Assembly: GCA_023416995.1 (NCBI GenBank)
Contig: JAEZGI010000057.1
Coordinates: forward strand, 1 to 64,000
DNA from: Bacteroidota bacterium
GTDB taxonomy: Bacteria; Bacteroidota; Bacteroidia; Chitinophagales; Chitinophagaceae
Direction of reading: 5' to 3'
DNA length: 64,000 nt
Below, piece by piece: positions 26,519-35,615 of the stretch. The stretch's first letter is position 1; every line of letters starts with the position of its first letter. The notes below the pieces were generated by a model. The model was given only the letters and a program-made list of their open reading frames with translations, had not been told where the DNA came from and ran no database searches. Position numbers and translations under genes: made by a program.

Positions 26519-28531
26519 TCAGCGAATCAAAAGTGAACTGCCTTTTACCGAAACCTGTTTGCCAGTGTCGGACTCTGTATAGGATAGCGTCCACACATAG
26601 GTGCCGGCCGGTTGCGGCATTCCCCGGATGGTGCCATCCCATTTTTGATCTGGTTCAGTGGCTTCAAATACCTGCTGGCCGTACCGGTTAAAGACCCTGA
26701 ATTTCAGGTTCACAGCTTTGAATGCGTTCAGCGGGTACAGGTAATCGTTGGTACCGTCATTATTTGGCGTGAAGGCTCCGGGCACCGCGATATAACAGGA
26801 ACTTACGGCTTTAATACTTACTGTTGCAGTGTCATAGCATCCCAGATCGTTTCCTATGATCAACTTAACATCAAAGTTTCGCTGACGTGTTAGCGGGGGT
26901 AAAGGATAAGCCTGCGGGCCAGGATTCTGTATGGTGCTGCTGAAACCGTTGCCGAACTGCCATAACCACGAGGAAATTTTCCCGGCACTGCCATCCGTAA
27001 ACACAGCAGGTTCTTCAGGGCAAACAATAGCAGGGTAGGAGAATTTTGCCGAAAGCTCATTATCCAGCATGATAACCTGGGTTTGCGTATCAGAACAAAA
27101 TCCGTTACTAACGGTCAGGCTTACCCGCTTTTCGCCAAACCGCGTGTAGTAAGCCACGGGATTCTGATCCCGGCTCATTTTATTATCATCCATCAGCCAC
27201 AGGTACGAGTTAACCTGGTTTCGGCCGTCGTGGTAATATGAAATTGTGTCGATACGGCAACCGAGTGCTATGTCATAGTTAAAGGCAGCGGAAACCGTGT
27301 CTTTAAGCTGAAAGCTGATAGATGCGCCGGCGGGCGTGGGTACGCCACATTCATTGATAAGGGTGTTCAGATCTGTTCCGTTTATGACGCTTAGCTGGTA
27401 ATTGCCTCCCGTTTGAATGGGAGCGGCCAGTTTCACTGTAATTTTTCCAGCCAGTCCCTGTGCATTACAATCACCCAAAGCACTCACAACCTGTACTGGT
27501 GTCGGGCCGATTATACGAAAGTCGCTGCCGTTTGCAGCGATTGTAGCGCAACGGATCGGTGTGCTTAAAACCAGGGTAAGTTCGGCTGGCGCACAGGTTA
27601 ACGTCATCAGGCTATCGGGCAGGGTGGGTTGAACAGGGGTAACTACAAATGGGATCTCGCCCTCCGGAACAGCCGTGCCACAATTATCGGTAAGCGTATT
27701 GGCATCGGCACCTCTGCGCATTTTTAACCGGTATGATCCGGGCGGCAGGGAGGAGGCCAGCGTCACCACTACAGTATCCATATCGAACCCGCTACTGCAT
27801 GATGCTGCTGCGGCAGACTGTACAGCGGGACCGCCGGGTAATTCAAAATCGGAACCGTTTGCTGCAAGAGAAGCGCAGCGCATTTTTTTGTTCAATACAA
27901 CCGTGAGGCGGCTGCCGTCGCAGGCGGCAATAACTTTTTCAATGGCCGGTGGTTTGGTATCGGTGATACTTGCAGTGGAGCCTGTGCCGCCAAAGCTCAG
28001 TTTGTAACCACTTTGCGAATTGGTGAAATGACTCACCAGCATGATGTATTCATGTCCTTTAACGAGGTCGGGCATAGAGCTAAACAGCGGACGGCCCATG
28101 CCTTCACAAACGTTTAAGGATCTGCCCGCAGGTGAGGCACCGGTTATACCTGACTCACCCGACCAGTTGCTGGCAACGATCAGCGAGCCGTTAGAATACA
28201 CTTCGTTCGGATTTTTGCCCGTAATATCATAGATCTGCCAGTCGTAATCATCATCCAGGTCATTGGGTGTGATTTGAAAGGCAAGTTTCCCCGATTCAAA
28301 ACAGGTGAATTTGTACCAGTAAGGATTTTTATCTGTGAGCACGTTGGAGCAGCCCACGCCGGGAACCGGTGTATTACCACAGATCGGAACCGTATTCTGA
28401 GTAAAACTGGCAGTACCACAGACCGGGAAGGCCGTGCCGGGAGTCTGACCCAGTGCCGTACATGCCTGGCCCTGAACCCGGGCGGCAAAAACAACAATAA
28501 GACAAAATAAAGCAGCCGTTTTGAAATGCAT
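26519..28531 (-). CDS. Secreted protein with Ig-like repeats, PKD domains and a gliding-motility-type C-terminal domain
   Basis: A 670-residue secreted protein with a signal peptide (MHFKTAALFCLIVVFAARVQG). Around residues 30-190 is a region with paired Cys (CTALGQTPGTAFPVCGTASF). Two similar Ig-like repeats follow (ACDGSRLTVVLNKKMRCASL; TCAPAELTLVLSTPIRCATI), then two PKD-like modules (SYLWLMDDNKMSRDQNPVAYY, SSWLWQFGNGFSSTIQNPG). The CHU_C domain is at the end (IAVPGAFTPNNDGTNDYLYP, FNRYGQQVFEATE). That domain is a type B T9SS signal, so the protein probably reaches the surface. ATG 28531 fits the signal peptide better than 28567. Confidence 0.88.
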   Translation of the reverse strand: MHFKTAALFCLIVVFAARVQGQACTALGQTPGTAFPVCGTASFTQNTVPICGNTPVPGVGCSNVLTDKNPYWYKFTCFESGKLAFQITPNDLDDDYDWQIYDITGKNPNEVYSNGSLIVASNWSGESGITGASPAGRSLNVCEGMGRPLFSSMPDLVKGHEYIMLVSHFTNSQSGYKLSFGGTGSTASITDTKPPAIEKVIAACDGSRLTVVLNKKMRCASLAANGSDFELPGGPAVQSAAAASCSSGFDMDTVVVTLASSLPPGSYRLKMRRGADANTLTDNCGTAVPEGEIPFVVTPVQPTLPDSLMTLTCAPAELTLVLSTPIRCATIAANGSDFRIIGPTPVQVVSALGDCNAQGLAGKITVKLAAPIQTGGNYQLSVINGTDLNTLINECGVPTPAGASISFQLKDTVSAAFNYDIALGCRIDTISYYHDGRNQVNSYLWLMDDNKMSRDQNPVAYYTRFGEKRVSLTVSNGFCSDTQTQVIMLDNELSAKFSYPAIVCPEEPAVFTDGSAGKISSWLWQFGNGFSSTIQNPGPQAYPLPPLTRQRNFDVKLIIGNDLGCYDTATVSIKAVSSCYIAVPGAFTPNNDGTNDYLYPLNAFKAVNLKFRVFNRYGQQVFEATEPDQKWDGTIRGMPQPAGTYVWTLSYTESDTGKQVSVKGSSLLIR

Positions 28532-28604
28532 ATGCGTGTGACTGGCAAAAATCAAATAACGCTGCAAAGTGCAGGATATTTAATAAAAATCAAAGATTTG
28601 GGGT

Positions 28605-28635
28605 AAAAAGCAAAAAGGGAGGCGAACCTCCCTTT
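28605..28635 (-). terminator. Rho-independent terminator of aconitase
   Basis: Perfect nine-base stem AAAGGGAGG / CCTCCCTTT with loop CGAA at 28614-28635 (plus-strand reading). On the minus strand it is followed by two T-rich runs. It lies ten bases after the aconitase stop. Confidence 0.9.
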
Positions 28636-28644
28636 CTGATCTTT

Positions 28645-30912
28645 TTATTTGCCTGCAAATTGTTGCCGGATCACATTTAGTGCCCCGCCGGCTTTGAACC
28701 ACTCAATCTGCTGTTCGTTGTAAGTATGATTTAAAACCACTTTGTCCTGTGTACCATCTGCATGATTAAGTACCATTGTAAGTGGCTCGCCTGGTGCGAA
28801 TGATTGCAGTCCCACGATGTTGATATCATCGTTCTCCTGGATCTTTTCGTAATCGTCTTTATTGTCGAATGTCAGCGCCAGCATACCTTGTTTCTTCAGG
28901 TTTGTTTCGTGGATCCGTGCGAAACTTCTTACGATGATAGCGCGAACGCCGAGGTGACGTGGTTCCATGGCAGCGTGCTCACGACTGGAGCCTTCACCAT
29001 AGTTTTCGTCACCAACAACGATAGTGCCGACATTGTTCGCTTTATAATGACGGGCGGCATCAGGAACACCGGTGTATTCGCCGGTCAGTTGATTTTTTAC
29101 AGAATCAGTTTTGTCATTGAAGAAGTTTACTGCACCAATCAGCATGTTGTTACTGATATTATCCAGGTGACCGCGGAACTTCAACCATGGACCAGCCATA
29201 GAGATGTGGTCGGTAGTACATTTACCCTTTGCCTTGATGAGCAGTTTAAGACCCAGCAGGTCGGTGCCTTCCCATGCTTTGAATGGTTCCAGCAACTGAA
29301 GACGGTTACTGTCGGGTTTAACCACAACCTGAACACCACTGCCATCAGCAGCCGGTTCCTGGTAACCTGCATCTTCAACGGCGAAACCTCTTGGAGGCAG
29401 TTCAAGACCTGAAGGTTCATCGAGCATAACTTCTTCACCCTGCTCATTACGCAGTTTGTCGGTGAGCGGGTTGAATGTAAGATTACCTGCGATTGCAAAA
29501 GCGGTAACTATTTCCGGAGAAGCAACAAAAGCGTGCGTGCTGGCAAGACCATCATTACGTTTTGCAAAGTTTCGGTTGAAGGAAGTGATGATAGAGTTTT
29601 TGCGATTAGGATCATCGATGTGACGAGCCCATTGCCCGATACAAGGGCCGCAAGCGTTAGCCAGTACCACACCGCCGATCTGATCAAAGGTCCTAAGGAA
29701 ACCGTCTTTTTCGATGGTATAACGTACCAGTTCAGAACCCGGGGTTACCGTAAATTCTGCATTGGTTTTCAGATTCTTTGAGATGGCCTGTTGAGCCACA
29801 GATGCTGACCTGCTGATATCTTCATAAGAAGAATTGGTGCATGAACCAATCAACGCAACTTCCAGTTTTTCTGGCCAGTTGTTGGCACGAACGGCTTCAC
29901 CAAACTTACTGATCGGCCAGGCAAGATCCGGAGTGAAAGGTCCGTTTACATGCGGTTCGAGTTCGTTCAGATTGATTTCAATTAACTGGTCGTAATATTT
30001 TACAGGGTCAGCATATACTTCAGGATCCGGGCGGAGATGTTCTGCAACGGTATCAGCCATCGCTGCAACTTCTTCACGGCCGGTAGCCCTTAGGTAAGCC
30101 GCCATTCTTTCATCATAAGTAAAGATGGAACAGGTAGCACCGATCTCTGCACCCATGTTACAGATTGTTGCTTTACCAGTTGCGCTGAGGCTTTCTGCTC
30201 CTTCGCCAAAATATTCAACAATAGCACCGGTACCACCTTTCACGGTAAGGATACCTGCTACTTTCAGGATCACATCTTTAGCTGAGGTCCAGCCACTCAT
30301 TTTGCCGGTAAGTTTTACACCGATGAGTTTCGGCATCTTAAGTTCCCAGGCAAGACCTGCCATTACATCAACTGCATCTGCACCACCTACGCCAATTGCG
30401 ACCATTCCGAGACCACCGGCGTTTGGTGTATGTGAGTCGGTTCCGATCATCATACCGCCAGGAAATGCATAGTTCTCCAATACTACCTGGTGAATGATTC
30501 CGGCACCGGGCTTCCAGAAGCCGATACCATATTTATTTGAGATAGAAGCAAGGAAGTCATACACCTCGCGGTTAACATCAATAGCGGTGGCCAGATCTTC
30601 CACGGCACCAACCTTTGCCTGGATAAGGTGATCACAGTGAACCGTAGAAGGAACTGCAACCTGTGCCCGGCCGCAGGTCATAAACTGCAACAGTGCCATC
30701 TGGGCGGTAGCATCCTGCATGGCAACGCGATCCGGTGCGAAATCAACATATTTTTTTCCTCTTTCATACGCCGAGGTTGCCGGGTTGAAAAGGTGACTGT
30801 AAAGAATTTTTTCTGCAAGTGTGAGTGGTGTGCCTGTCAGCTTGCGCGCCGCGGCTATTTTTTCGGGCATTTCCGCGTACACTTTCTTAATTAGATCCAG
30901 GTCAAATACCAT
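28645..30912 (-). CDS. acn: Aconitate hydratase
   Basis: A 755-residue [4Fe-4S] enzyme interconverting citrate and isocitrate in the TCA cycle. Cluster and active-site motifs are present: GTDSHTPNAGGLGM, IGSCTNSSYED, VLANACGPCIGQW and the C-terminal swivel GDENYGEGSSREHAAMEPRHLGVRAII. Length and sequence match the mitochondrial-type aconitase used by Bacteroidota, not the E. coli AcnA or AcnB types. A TAATTTTG element on the minus strand (31018-31025) could be its -7 box, giving a leader of about 100 bases. Confidence 0.97.
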   Translation of the reverse strand: MVFDLDLIKKVYAEMPEKIAAARKLTGTPLTLAEKILYSHLFNPATSAYERGKKYVDFAPDRVAMQDATAQMALLQFMTCGRAQVAVPSTVHCDHLIQAKVGAVEDLATAIDVNREVYDFLASISNKYGIGFWKPGAGIIHQVVLENYAFPGGMMIGTDSHTPNAGGLGMVAIGVGGADAVDVMAGLAWELKMPKLIGVKLTGKMSGWTSAKDVILKVAGILTVKGGTGAIVEYFGEGAESLSATGKATICNMGAEIGATCSIFTYDERMAAYLRATGREEVAAMADTVAEHLRPDPEVYADPVKYYDQLIEINLNELEPHVNGPFTPDLAWPISKFGEAVRANNWPEKLEVALIGSCTNSSYEDISRSASVAQQAISKNLKTNAEFTVTPGSELVRYTIEKDGFLRTFDQIGGVVLANACGPCIGQWARHIDDPNRKNSIITSFNRNFAKRNDGLASTHAFVASPEIVTAFAIAGNLTFNPLTDKLRNEQGEEVMLDEPSGLELPPRGFAVEDAGYQEPAADGSGVQVVVKPDSNRLQLLEPFKAWEGTDLLGLKLLIKAKGKCTTDHISMAGPWLKFRGHLDNISNNMLIGAVNFFNDKTDSVKNQLTGEYTGVPDAARHYKANNVGTIVVGDENYGEGSSREHAAMEPRHLGVRAIIVRSFARIHETNLKKQGMLALTFDNKDDYEKIQENDDINIVGLQSFAPGEPLTMVLNHADGTQDKVVLNHTYNEQQIEWFKAGGALNVIRQQFAGK

Positions 30913-31092
30913 AAATAGGGATTTTAAAGTTTTATTAGCTACATAGAAAAATATCGTTCCAGCTAACTTTTTGGAAATGACGGGGTAAACGAAAGTCCAT
31001 CATGTGTAAAAGTGCTGCAAAATTACCAAAAATTGGCCTTATCTGCTAACGCAATCTTGGCACATTTTATTAAATTTTCATAAATTAGAGCC

Positions 31093-31314
31093 ATGAACCG
31101 GTTCAAATATTTCATCGAATGGCAGTTGTTTGGTGTTTGCGCCGCCATCGGTAAGTATATTGGTATAGCTCCCTCACGGATCAGGTCATGGTTCATTTAT
31201 ATTTCTTTCATGACGATGGGCTCACCGCTTATTGTTTATTTTGTTCTGGCTTTCTGGATGAATATGAAGCGGTATATTCTTTCTTTCCGGCGTAATCCAT
31301 TCTGGTACCAGTAA
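31093..31314 (+). CDS. PspC domain membrane protein
   Basis: A 73-residue protein that is a single PspC-like domain (LFGVCAAIGKYIGIAPSRIRSWFIYISF) with one long hydrophobic segment (FMTMGSPLIVYFVLAFWM). PspC proteins act in envelope stress signalling in enterobacteria; stand-alone short copies in Bacteroidota have no assigned role. It is divergent from aconitase across 180 bases. The ATG at 31093 is the only good start. Confidence 0.85.
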   Translation: MNRFKYFIEWQLFGVCAAIGKYIGIAPSRIRSWFIYISFMTMGSPLIVYFVLAFWMNMKRYILSFRRNPFWYQ

Positions 31315-31345
31315 ACAAAACAATCTTTCGGTTCTTCATCTGATA

Positions 31346-32293
31346 TCAAACCTGCTGTAGGTTCTGCAGCATATCTGCGGTCATCCTGGTCAGATCATAT
31401 TCATGTTTCCATCCCCAGTCACGTCTCGCTACTGAATCGTCGATACTTTGTGGCCAGCTATCTGCTATAGCCTGTCTGTAGTCCGGTTGATATTCAATTG
31501 TAAATTCAGGGATATGTTTTTTTATTTCAGCCGCGATCTCTTTTGGCGAAAAGCTCATGGAAGAAAGATTGTATGAAGTGCGAACGGATATCTTATCAGC
31601 CGGTGCTTCCATCAGCTCGATAGTCGCTTTGATGGCATCGGGCATATACATCATGGGCAGATAAGTATCTTCTTTCAGAAAACTTGTATACGATTTGTCT
31701 TCCATGGCGTCATGGAATATTTCAACGGCATAATCTGTAGTGCCACCACCGGGCGCCGATTTGTAACTGATGAGCCCCGGGTAACGGAGACTGCGTACAT
31801 CCACCTGGTAACGTTGATGATAATAGTTGCACCAGAATTCACCGGCATACTTGCTGATACCATAAACCGTGGTAGGTTCAATGATAGTTTGCTGCGGGCA
31901 ATTGATTCGTGGTGAAGTGGGACCGAATACGGCTATACTGCTTGGCCAGTACACTTTGTGGATCTGTTCTTCCCGCGCTATATCCAGCACGTTTAACAGG
32001 CCTTGCATGTTCAGGTTCCAGGCGAGATTCGGATTTTTTTCACCGGTAGCGGAAAGAATGGCTGCGAGGAGATAGATCTGTGTAATATTCTGACGAATGA
32101 TCTGCACGTGCAGCATCTCTTTGTTCATCACATCAATACTTACATAGGGTCCGGTTCCTTTTAATAATTCGTTTTCCTCTCTCAGATCGGATGCTACCAC
32201 GTTAGCGTTACCGTATATCTTACGAAGGCCTAGTGTAAGTTCTACTCCTATCTGGCCGGAGGCACCAATAACAAGGATCTTGTCTTTAATCAT
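31346..32293 (-). CDS. L-threonine 3-dehydrogenase, short-chain/epimerase type
   Basis: A 315-residue NAD-dependent enzyme of the extended SDR (UDP-galactose 4-epimerase-like) family. The cofactor loop GASGQIG follows the first strand. The catalytic pair is in VYGISKYAGE (Tyr and Lys). The substrate-region pattern RYPGLISYKSAPGGGTTDYAVEIFHDA is typical of the epimerase-type threonine dehydrogenase described from Flavobacterium. It oxidises threonine to 2-amino-3-ketobutyrate. ATG 32293 is preferred to 32317 because MIKDKILVIGASG is the family start. Confidence 0.88.
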   Translation of the reverse strand: MIKDKILVIGASGQIGVELTLGLRKIYGNANVVASDLREENELLKGTGPYVSIDVMNKEMLHVQIIRQNITQIYLLAAILSATGEKNPNLAWNLNMQGLLNVLDIAREEQIHKVYWPSSIAVFGPTSPRINCPQQTIIEPTTVYGISKYAGEFWCNYYHQRYQVDVRSLRYPGLISYKSAPGGGTTDYAVEIFHDAMEDKSYTSFLKEDTYLPMMYMPDAIKATIELMEAPADKISVRTSYNLSSMSFSPKEIAAEIKKHIPEFTIEYQPDYRQAIADSWPQSIDDSVARRDWGWKHEYDLTRMTADMLQNLQQV

Positions 32294-32376
32294 CCGGCAA
32301 AGATAGTATGCGGCCACAAGAATAAAAATGTGATATAGCGAACGCGGGCAGGCAAAAAGGCCTGCGTTTATCTCCG

Positions 32377-32384
32377 TATATTTG
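32377..32384 (+). promoter_or_regulatory. Putative -7 promoter element for kdsA
   Basis: TATATTTG matches TAnnTTTG and ends only four bases before ATG 32389. Transcription would start about at that ATG, so the message is leaderless or the true start is ATG 32401. No -33 TTTG is present at the right spacing. Confidence 0.5.
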
Positions 32385-32388
32385 AAGT

Positions 32389-33210
32389 ATGGAAAAATTT
32401 ATGACAGACCTTTTTGCAGGTCAGGATTATGATGACAAGAATTTCTTCCTGATAGCAGGACCCTGTGTTGTTGAGAGCGAAGAGCTGGTGCTCGAGGTGG
32501 CTGATAAGGTTTCATCCATCTGTCGCAATCTTGGCATTCCTTACGTATTCAAAGCTTCTTACCGCAAGGCAAACCGCACCAGTGCAACTTCGTTTAGTGG
32601 TATAGGTGATGAAAAGGCATTGATATATCTGAAGAAGGTTGCAGATACTTATAAATTGCCGGTGACTTCTGATATTCATGCACACGATGAAGCGGAACTC
32701 GCGGCCAAGTATATTGACATTTTACAGATCCCCGCGTTCCTTTGCAGGCAAACCGATTTGCTGATTGCATGCGCAGCCACAGGTAAAATTGTCAACGTTA
32801 AGAAAGGGCAGTTTGTAAGTGGTCCTTCAATGAAATTCGCTGCCGATAAAATCAGGAACATCGGTAACCAGAAAGTTATACTGACAGAAAGAGGGAACAG
32901 TTTTGGTTACCAGGATATGGTGGTGGATTTTCGTAACATTCCATGGATGCAGGAGCATAACGCACCGGTTGTAATGGATTGTACCCATAGTCTTCAACAG
33001 CCAAATCAAACTACCGGTGTTACCGGTGGCAACCCGCAACTGATAGGTACCATTGCCAGTGCGGCTATTGCCTCGGGTGCAGATGGATTGTTTATTGAAA
33101 CCCATCCAAATCCCGCAGTTGCAAAAAGTGATGGTGCGAATATGCTGAAGCTCGACAGGCTGGAAGAATTGCTCGTTAAGATGGTGAGACTGCGTAAGGC
33201 AGTGATATAG
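32389..33210 (+). CDS. kdsA: 3-deoxy-8-phosphooctulonate synthase
   Basis: A 273-residue enzyme joining arabinose-5-phosphate and phosphoenolpyruvate to form KDO-8-phosphate for LPS inner core. Motifs: FFLIAGPCVVES, YVFKASYRKANRTS, PVTSDIHAHDEAELAAKYIDILQIPAFLCRQTDLL, KKGQFVSGPSMKFAADKI and FIETHPNPAVAKSDGANML. Length matches the family. An in-frame ATG at 32401 would remove four residues and fits the promoter position better; both are possible. Other KDO genes are not in the window. Confidence 0.96.
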   Translation: MEKFMTDLFAGQDYDDKNFFLIAGPCVVESEELVLEVADKVSSICRNLGIPYVFKASYRKANRTSATSFSGIGDEKALIYLKKVADTYKLPVTSDIHAHDEAELAAKYIDILQIPAFLCRQTDLLIACAATGKIVNVKKGQFVSGPSMKFAADKIRNIGNQKVILTERGNSFGYQDMVVDFRNIPWMQEHNAPVVMDCTHSLQQPNQTTGVTGGNPQLIGTIASAAIASGADGLFIETHPNPAVAKSDGANMLKLDRLEELLVKMVRLRKAVI

Positions 33211-33227
33211 GCTATTGTCTTAAAAAG

Positions 33228-33254
33228 GAATAGCCAACTTTATGTTGGCTATTC
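33228..33254 (-). terminator. Rho-independent terminator (minus strand)
   Basis: Perfect 11-base stem GAATAGCCAAC / GTTGGCTATTC with a five-base loop. On the minus strand it is followed by CCTTTTTAAG, so it ends the DUF1080 gene. The core ggctatt/aatagcc also recurs at 33210 and 33271. Confidence 0.75.
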
Positions 33255-33276
33255 ACAAATAATATGCAATTGGCTA

Positions 33277-34026
33277 TTATAAATTTCTTATCCAGATATT
33301 ACGGAAACTAACCGGGTTGCCGTGATCCTGTAAAAGGATTGGTTCTTTATCACCATGTTTTTCATAGCTGGCCAAACCGATGTACTGTGTAGAACCCTGA
33401 AGTGTTGCATTGTTTTGCACCAACACTCCATTGTGAATTACGGTTATACGTGCCTGTGATTTTACCGAACCATTTTCATAGAAACGTGGTGCTGTAAAAA
33501 TGATATCGTAAGTCTGCCATTCTCCAGGCGGGCGGCTGGCATTAACCATTGGCGGCAATTGTTTGTAAATACTTGCCGCCTGTCCATTTACATAAGTTTT
33601 GTTGTTATAGCTGTCAAGCACCTGCAATTCATATTTACCCATCAGAAAGATGCCACTGTTTCCGCGGCCCTGGCCATCACCTTTTACTTCAGCAGGTGTG
33701 CGCCATTCGATATGCAACTGGCAGTCTCCAAAGCCTTCTTTGGTACTGATTTCACCCGTACCTGCTTTAACGGTGATGGCTCCGTTCTCTACCGTCCACT
33801 TAACGGCGCCACCATCTTTTGCTTTCCATTTGGAAGCATCTTTGCCATCAAATAAAATGATAGCATCAGAAGGTGCATCGCTTGCGGTTTTACCGGGTGT
33901 AACCACCACAGCAGCCGGTTCGTAATATTCACTCAGTTTTGGATCACCACCTCTACGTTCCTGTGCCTTTGCAACGGAAATTGCGCCCAGTGCCAGTGAA
34001 CACATTACTAATAATCTCCTGTTCAT
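33277..34026 (-). CDS. Exported DUF1080 family protein (3-keto-disaccharide hydrolase-like)
   Basis: A 249-residue exported protein with a signal peptide (MNRRLLVMCSLALGAISVAKAQ). The DUF1080 concanavalin-like fold shows in IILFDGKDASKWKAKDGG, WTVENGAITVKAGTGEISTK, LHIEWRTP, NSGIFLMGKYELQVLDSYNN and the C-terminal SFRNIWIRNL. Relatives hydrolyse 3-keto-glycosides or simply bind sugars. Its usual sugar-dehydrogenase partners are not adjacent. It has its own terminator and looks monocistronic. Confidence 0.9.
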   Translation of the reverse strand: MNRRLLVMCSLALGAISVAKAQERRGGDPKLSEYYEPAAVVVTPGKTASDAPSDAIILFDGKDASKWKAKDGGAVKWTVENGAITVKAGTGEISTKEGFGDCQLHIEWRTPAEVKGDGQGRGNSGIFLMGKYELQVLDSYNNKTYVNGQAASIYKQLPPMVNASRPPGEWQTYDIIFTAPRFYENGSVKSQARITVIHNGVLVQNNATLQGSTQYIGLASYEKHGDKEPILLQDHGNPVSFRNIWIRNL

Positions 34027-34096
34027 ATGAATCGTTTTGAATTTTAGTTAAGACGGTAATTTAGTACAAAATCTTATACCGGTTAAAACAACCCGG

Positions 34097-34372
34097 TTAT
34101 GGCGAACGTTTTACAATAAAATCATCAAAGGTTTGAAACTCAAGCGGCGTCATCACAATATTGGAGACCGCTGCCCGTGGCGGACCCTGTTTGCACCACG
34201 ACAACAGCGCTTGAATAGCATCTTCTTCACCGGTAGCATTGATCAACACACTGCCATCATCGAGGTTTGTTACATTACCTGTTATACCAAGTGAAAGCGC
34301 CTGCTGTTTTGTGGATTCGCGGTAATAAACACCCTGCACTTTGCCATATACGATGATCTGACAGGTTTGCAT
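34097..34372 (-). CDS. acyP: Acylphosphatase
   Basis: A 91-residue enzyme hydrolysing acyl-phosphates. The catalytic Arg18 is in GKVQGVYYREST and Asn36 is in GNVTNLDDG. The start is taken at the ATG of a TGATG overlap with the stop of the upstream Rrf2 gene. That gives the family's usual length; ATGs at 34375 and 34381 are also possible. The overlap implies translational coupling with the regulator. Confidence 0.93.
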   Translation of the reverse strand: MQTCQIIVYGKVQGVYYRESTKQQALSLGITGNVTNLDDGSVLINATGEEDAIQALLSWCKQGPPRAAVSNIVMTPLEFQTFDDFIVKRSP

Positions 34373-34791
34373 CATTCCCACGGTTGTTTGGTAAGATCAG
34401 CAACAGTACGTTTTTCAAGTATTCGCAGGTTAGCATCGCGTACAAGTATCATGGTGTCATGAAGACCACAACTTTTTTCATCACAGTTTTTGCAGCGCTC
34501 ATAAAAGTATAAACTCACACAGGGAAGCATAGCAATGGGCCCGTCTATGAGCCGCATGATCTTTGCAAGCGAAATCTCTTTGGGCGGGATCTTGAAAAAA
34601 TAGCCCCCGCCTTTTCCTTTTTTACTTTCCAGCACTCCGGCCTTCCGCAATTCCAGCAAAATGTTCTCAAGAAATTTTAATGGAATCTTCTTTTTCCGGG
34701 CGATATCGGCTATCAGGACAGGCTGATTATCCGGCCGGTCGGCCATATACATCAGCGCCTTGAAGGCATATTGTGCTTTTTTAGAGAGCAT
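34372..34791 (-). CDS. Rrf2 family transcriptional regulator with a four-Cys cluster
   Basis: A 139-residue Rrf2 protein. The winged helix covers residues 1-85 (MLSKKAQYAFKALMYMA, PLKFLENILLELRKAGVLES, KGGGYFF). Cysteines at 91, 100, 103 and 108 (pattern Cx8Cx2Cx4C) lie where IscR and RsrR hold their Fe-S cluster, with an extra Cys. It may sense iron-sulfur, redox or cysteine status. It is coupled to acylphosphatase by a TGATG overlap. No isc or suf genes are nearby. Confidence 0.92.
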   Translation of the reverse strand: MLSKKAQYAFKALMYMADRPDNQPVLIADIARKKKIPLKFLENILLELRKAGVLESKKGKGGGYFFKIPPKEISLAKIMRLIDGPIAMLPCVSLYFYERCKNCDEKSCGLHDTMILVRDANLRILEKRTVADLTKQPWE

Positions 34792-34837
34792 TATTTAAAT
34801 TTTGTCGACGAGAAGTTATCATATTTTTCAACACCAT

Positions 34838-35557
34838 TCAATCAATTCCCAGGACATCATTCATGTTAAAGACTCCTTTTTTATCGGTTATAAACTCGGC
34901 GGCCTGTACTGCACCGCTTGCAAAACCTTTACGGTTATGGGCCGTGTGCGTGATTTCGATATCATCAATTTCCGAATGATAACGGATTGTATGGGTACCT
35001 GGTGCCGGATCAACTCTTTCACTGATTATAGATAGTTCTGAACGCTCAGAGGTTGGCTGGTTCACCCATTTCTTTTTCGAAGAAATATTTTGCATGATCT
35101 GTTCAGCTAGCGTGATGGCCGTGCCGCTTGGTGCATCTTTTTTTTCTGTGTGGTGAATCTCCGTAATATTCACATCGTAACCCGGCTGGCTATTCATCAA
35201 CCGGGCGAGCTGCCTGTTCACCGCAAAAAATATATTTACCCCGATGCTGAAATTGCTTGCGTACAAGAAGGCAGTATTTGATTGCAGGGAATGCGCTTTG
35301 GCTTCGTCCAGATGCTGCAACCAGCCGGTTGAACCACAAACCACCGGTACGCCGGCATCCATACAGCGGCGTACGTTTTCCCACGCGCTTTCAGGGCCGG
35401 TGAACTCGATCGCCACATCGGCAACCCGGATCTTTTCAATGGTGTTGTCTTCAAGGTTTTCTATGCCGACCTTTAAAATGATCTCATGTCCGCGGCTTAT
35501 TGCAATTTCTTCTATGGCTTTTCCCATTTTGCCATAACCTATTAGGGCTATTTTCAT
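34838..35557 (-). CDS. dapB: 4-hydroxy-tetrahydrodipicolinate reductase
   Basis: A 239-residue NAD(P)H enzyme of the lysine/diaminopimelate pathway. The cofactor loop is GYGKMGKAIEE at residues 7-17. The active site is IHHTEKKDAPSGTA. The tail is NRKGFASGAVQAAEFI. ATG 35557 is preferred over an upstream in-frame start because MKIALIGYGKMG is the normal family start. It is downstream of DUF5683 on the same strand, in the conserved parA-parB-DUF5683-dapB order. Confidence 0.97.
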   Translation of the reverse strand: MKIALIGYGKMGKAIEEIAISRGHEIILKVGIENLEDNTIEKIRVADVAIEFTGPESAWENVRRCMDAGVPVVCGSTGWLQHLDEAKAHSLQSNTAFLYASNFSIGVNIFFAVNRQLARLMNSQPGYDVNITEIHHTEKKDAPSGTAITLAEQIMQNISSKKKWVNQPTSERSELSIISERVDPAPGTHTIRYHSEIDDIEITHTAHNRKGFASGAVQAAEFITDKKGVFNMNDVLGID

Positions 35558-35615
35558 ATACTGTTTTAAGATAGATGCGAAGGTAAAGTTTGTAGTTGTA
35601 AGACTAGCTGTTGGG

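Noticed and set aside
28804..29412. A 202-residue plus-strand frame inside aconitase
   Set aside because: It is antisense to invariant aconitase motifs and has no recognisable protein features.
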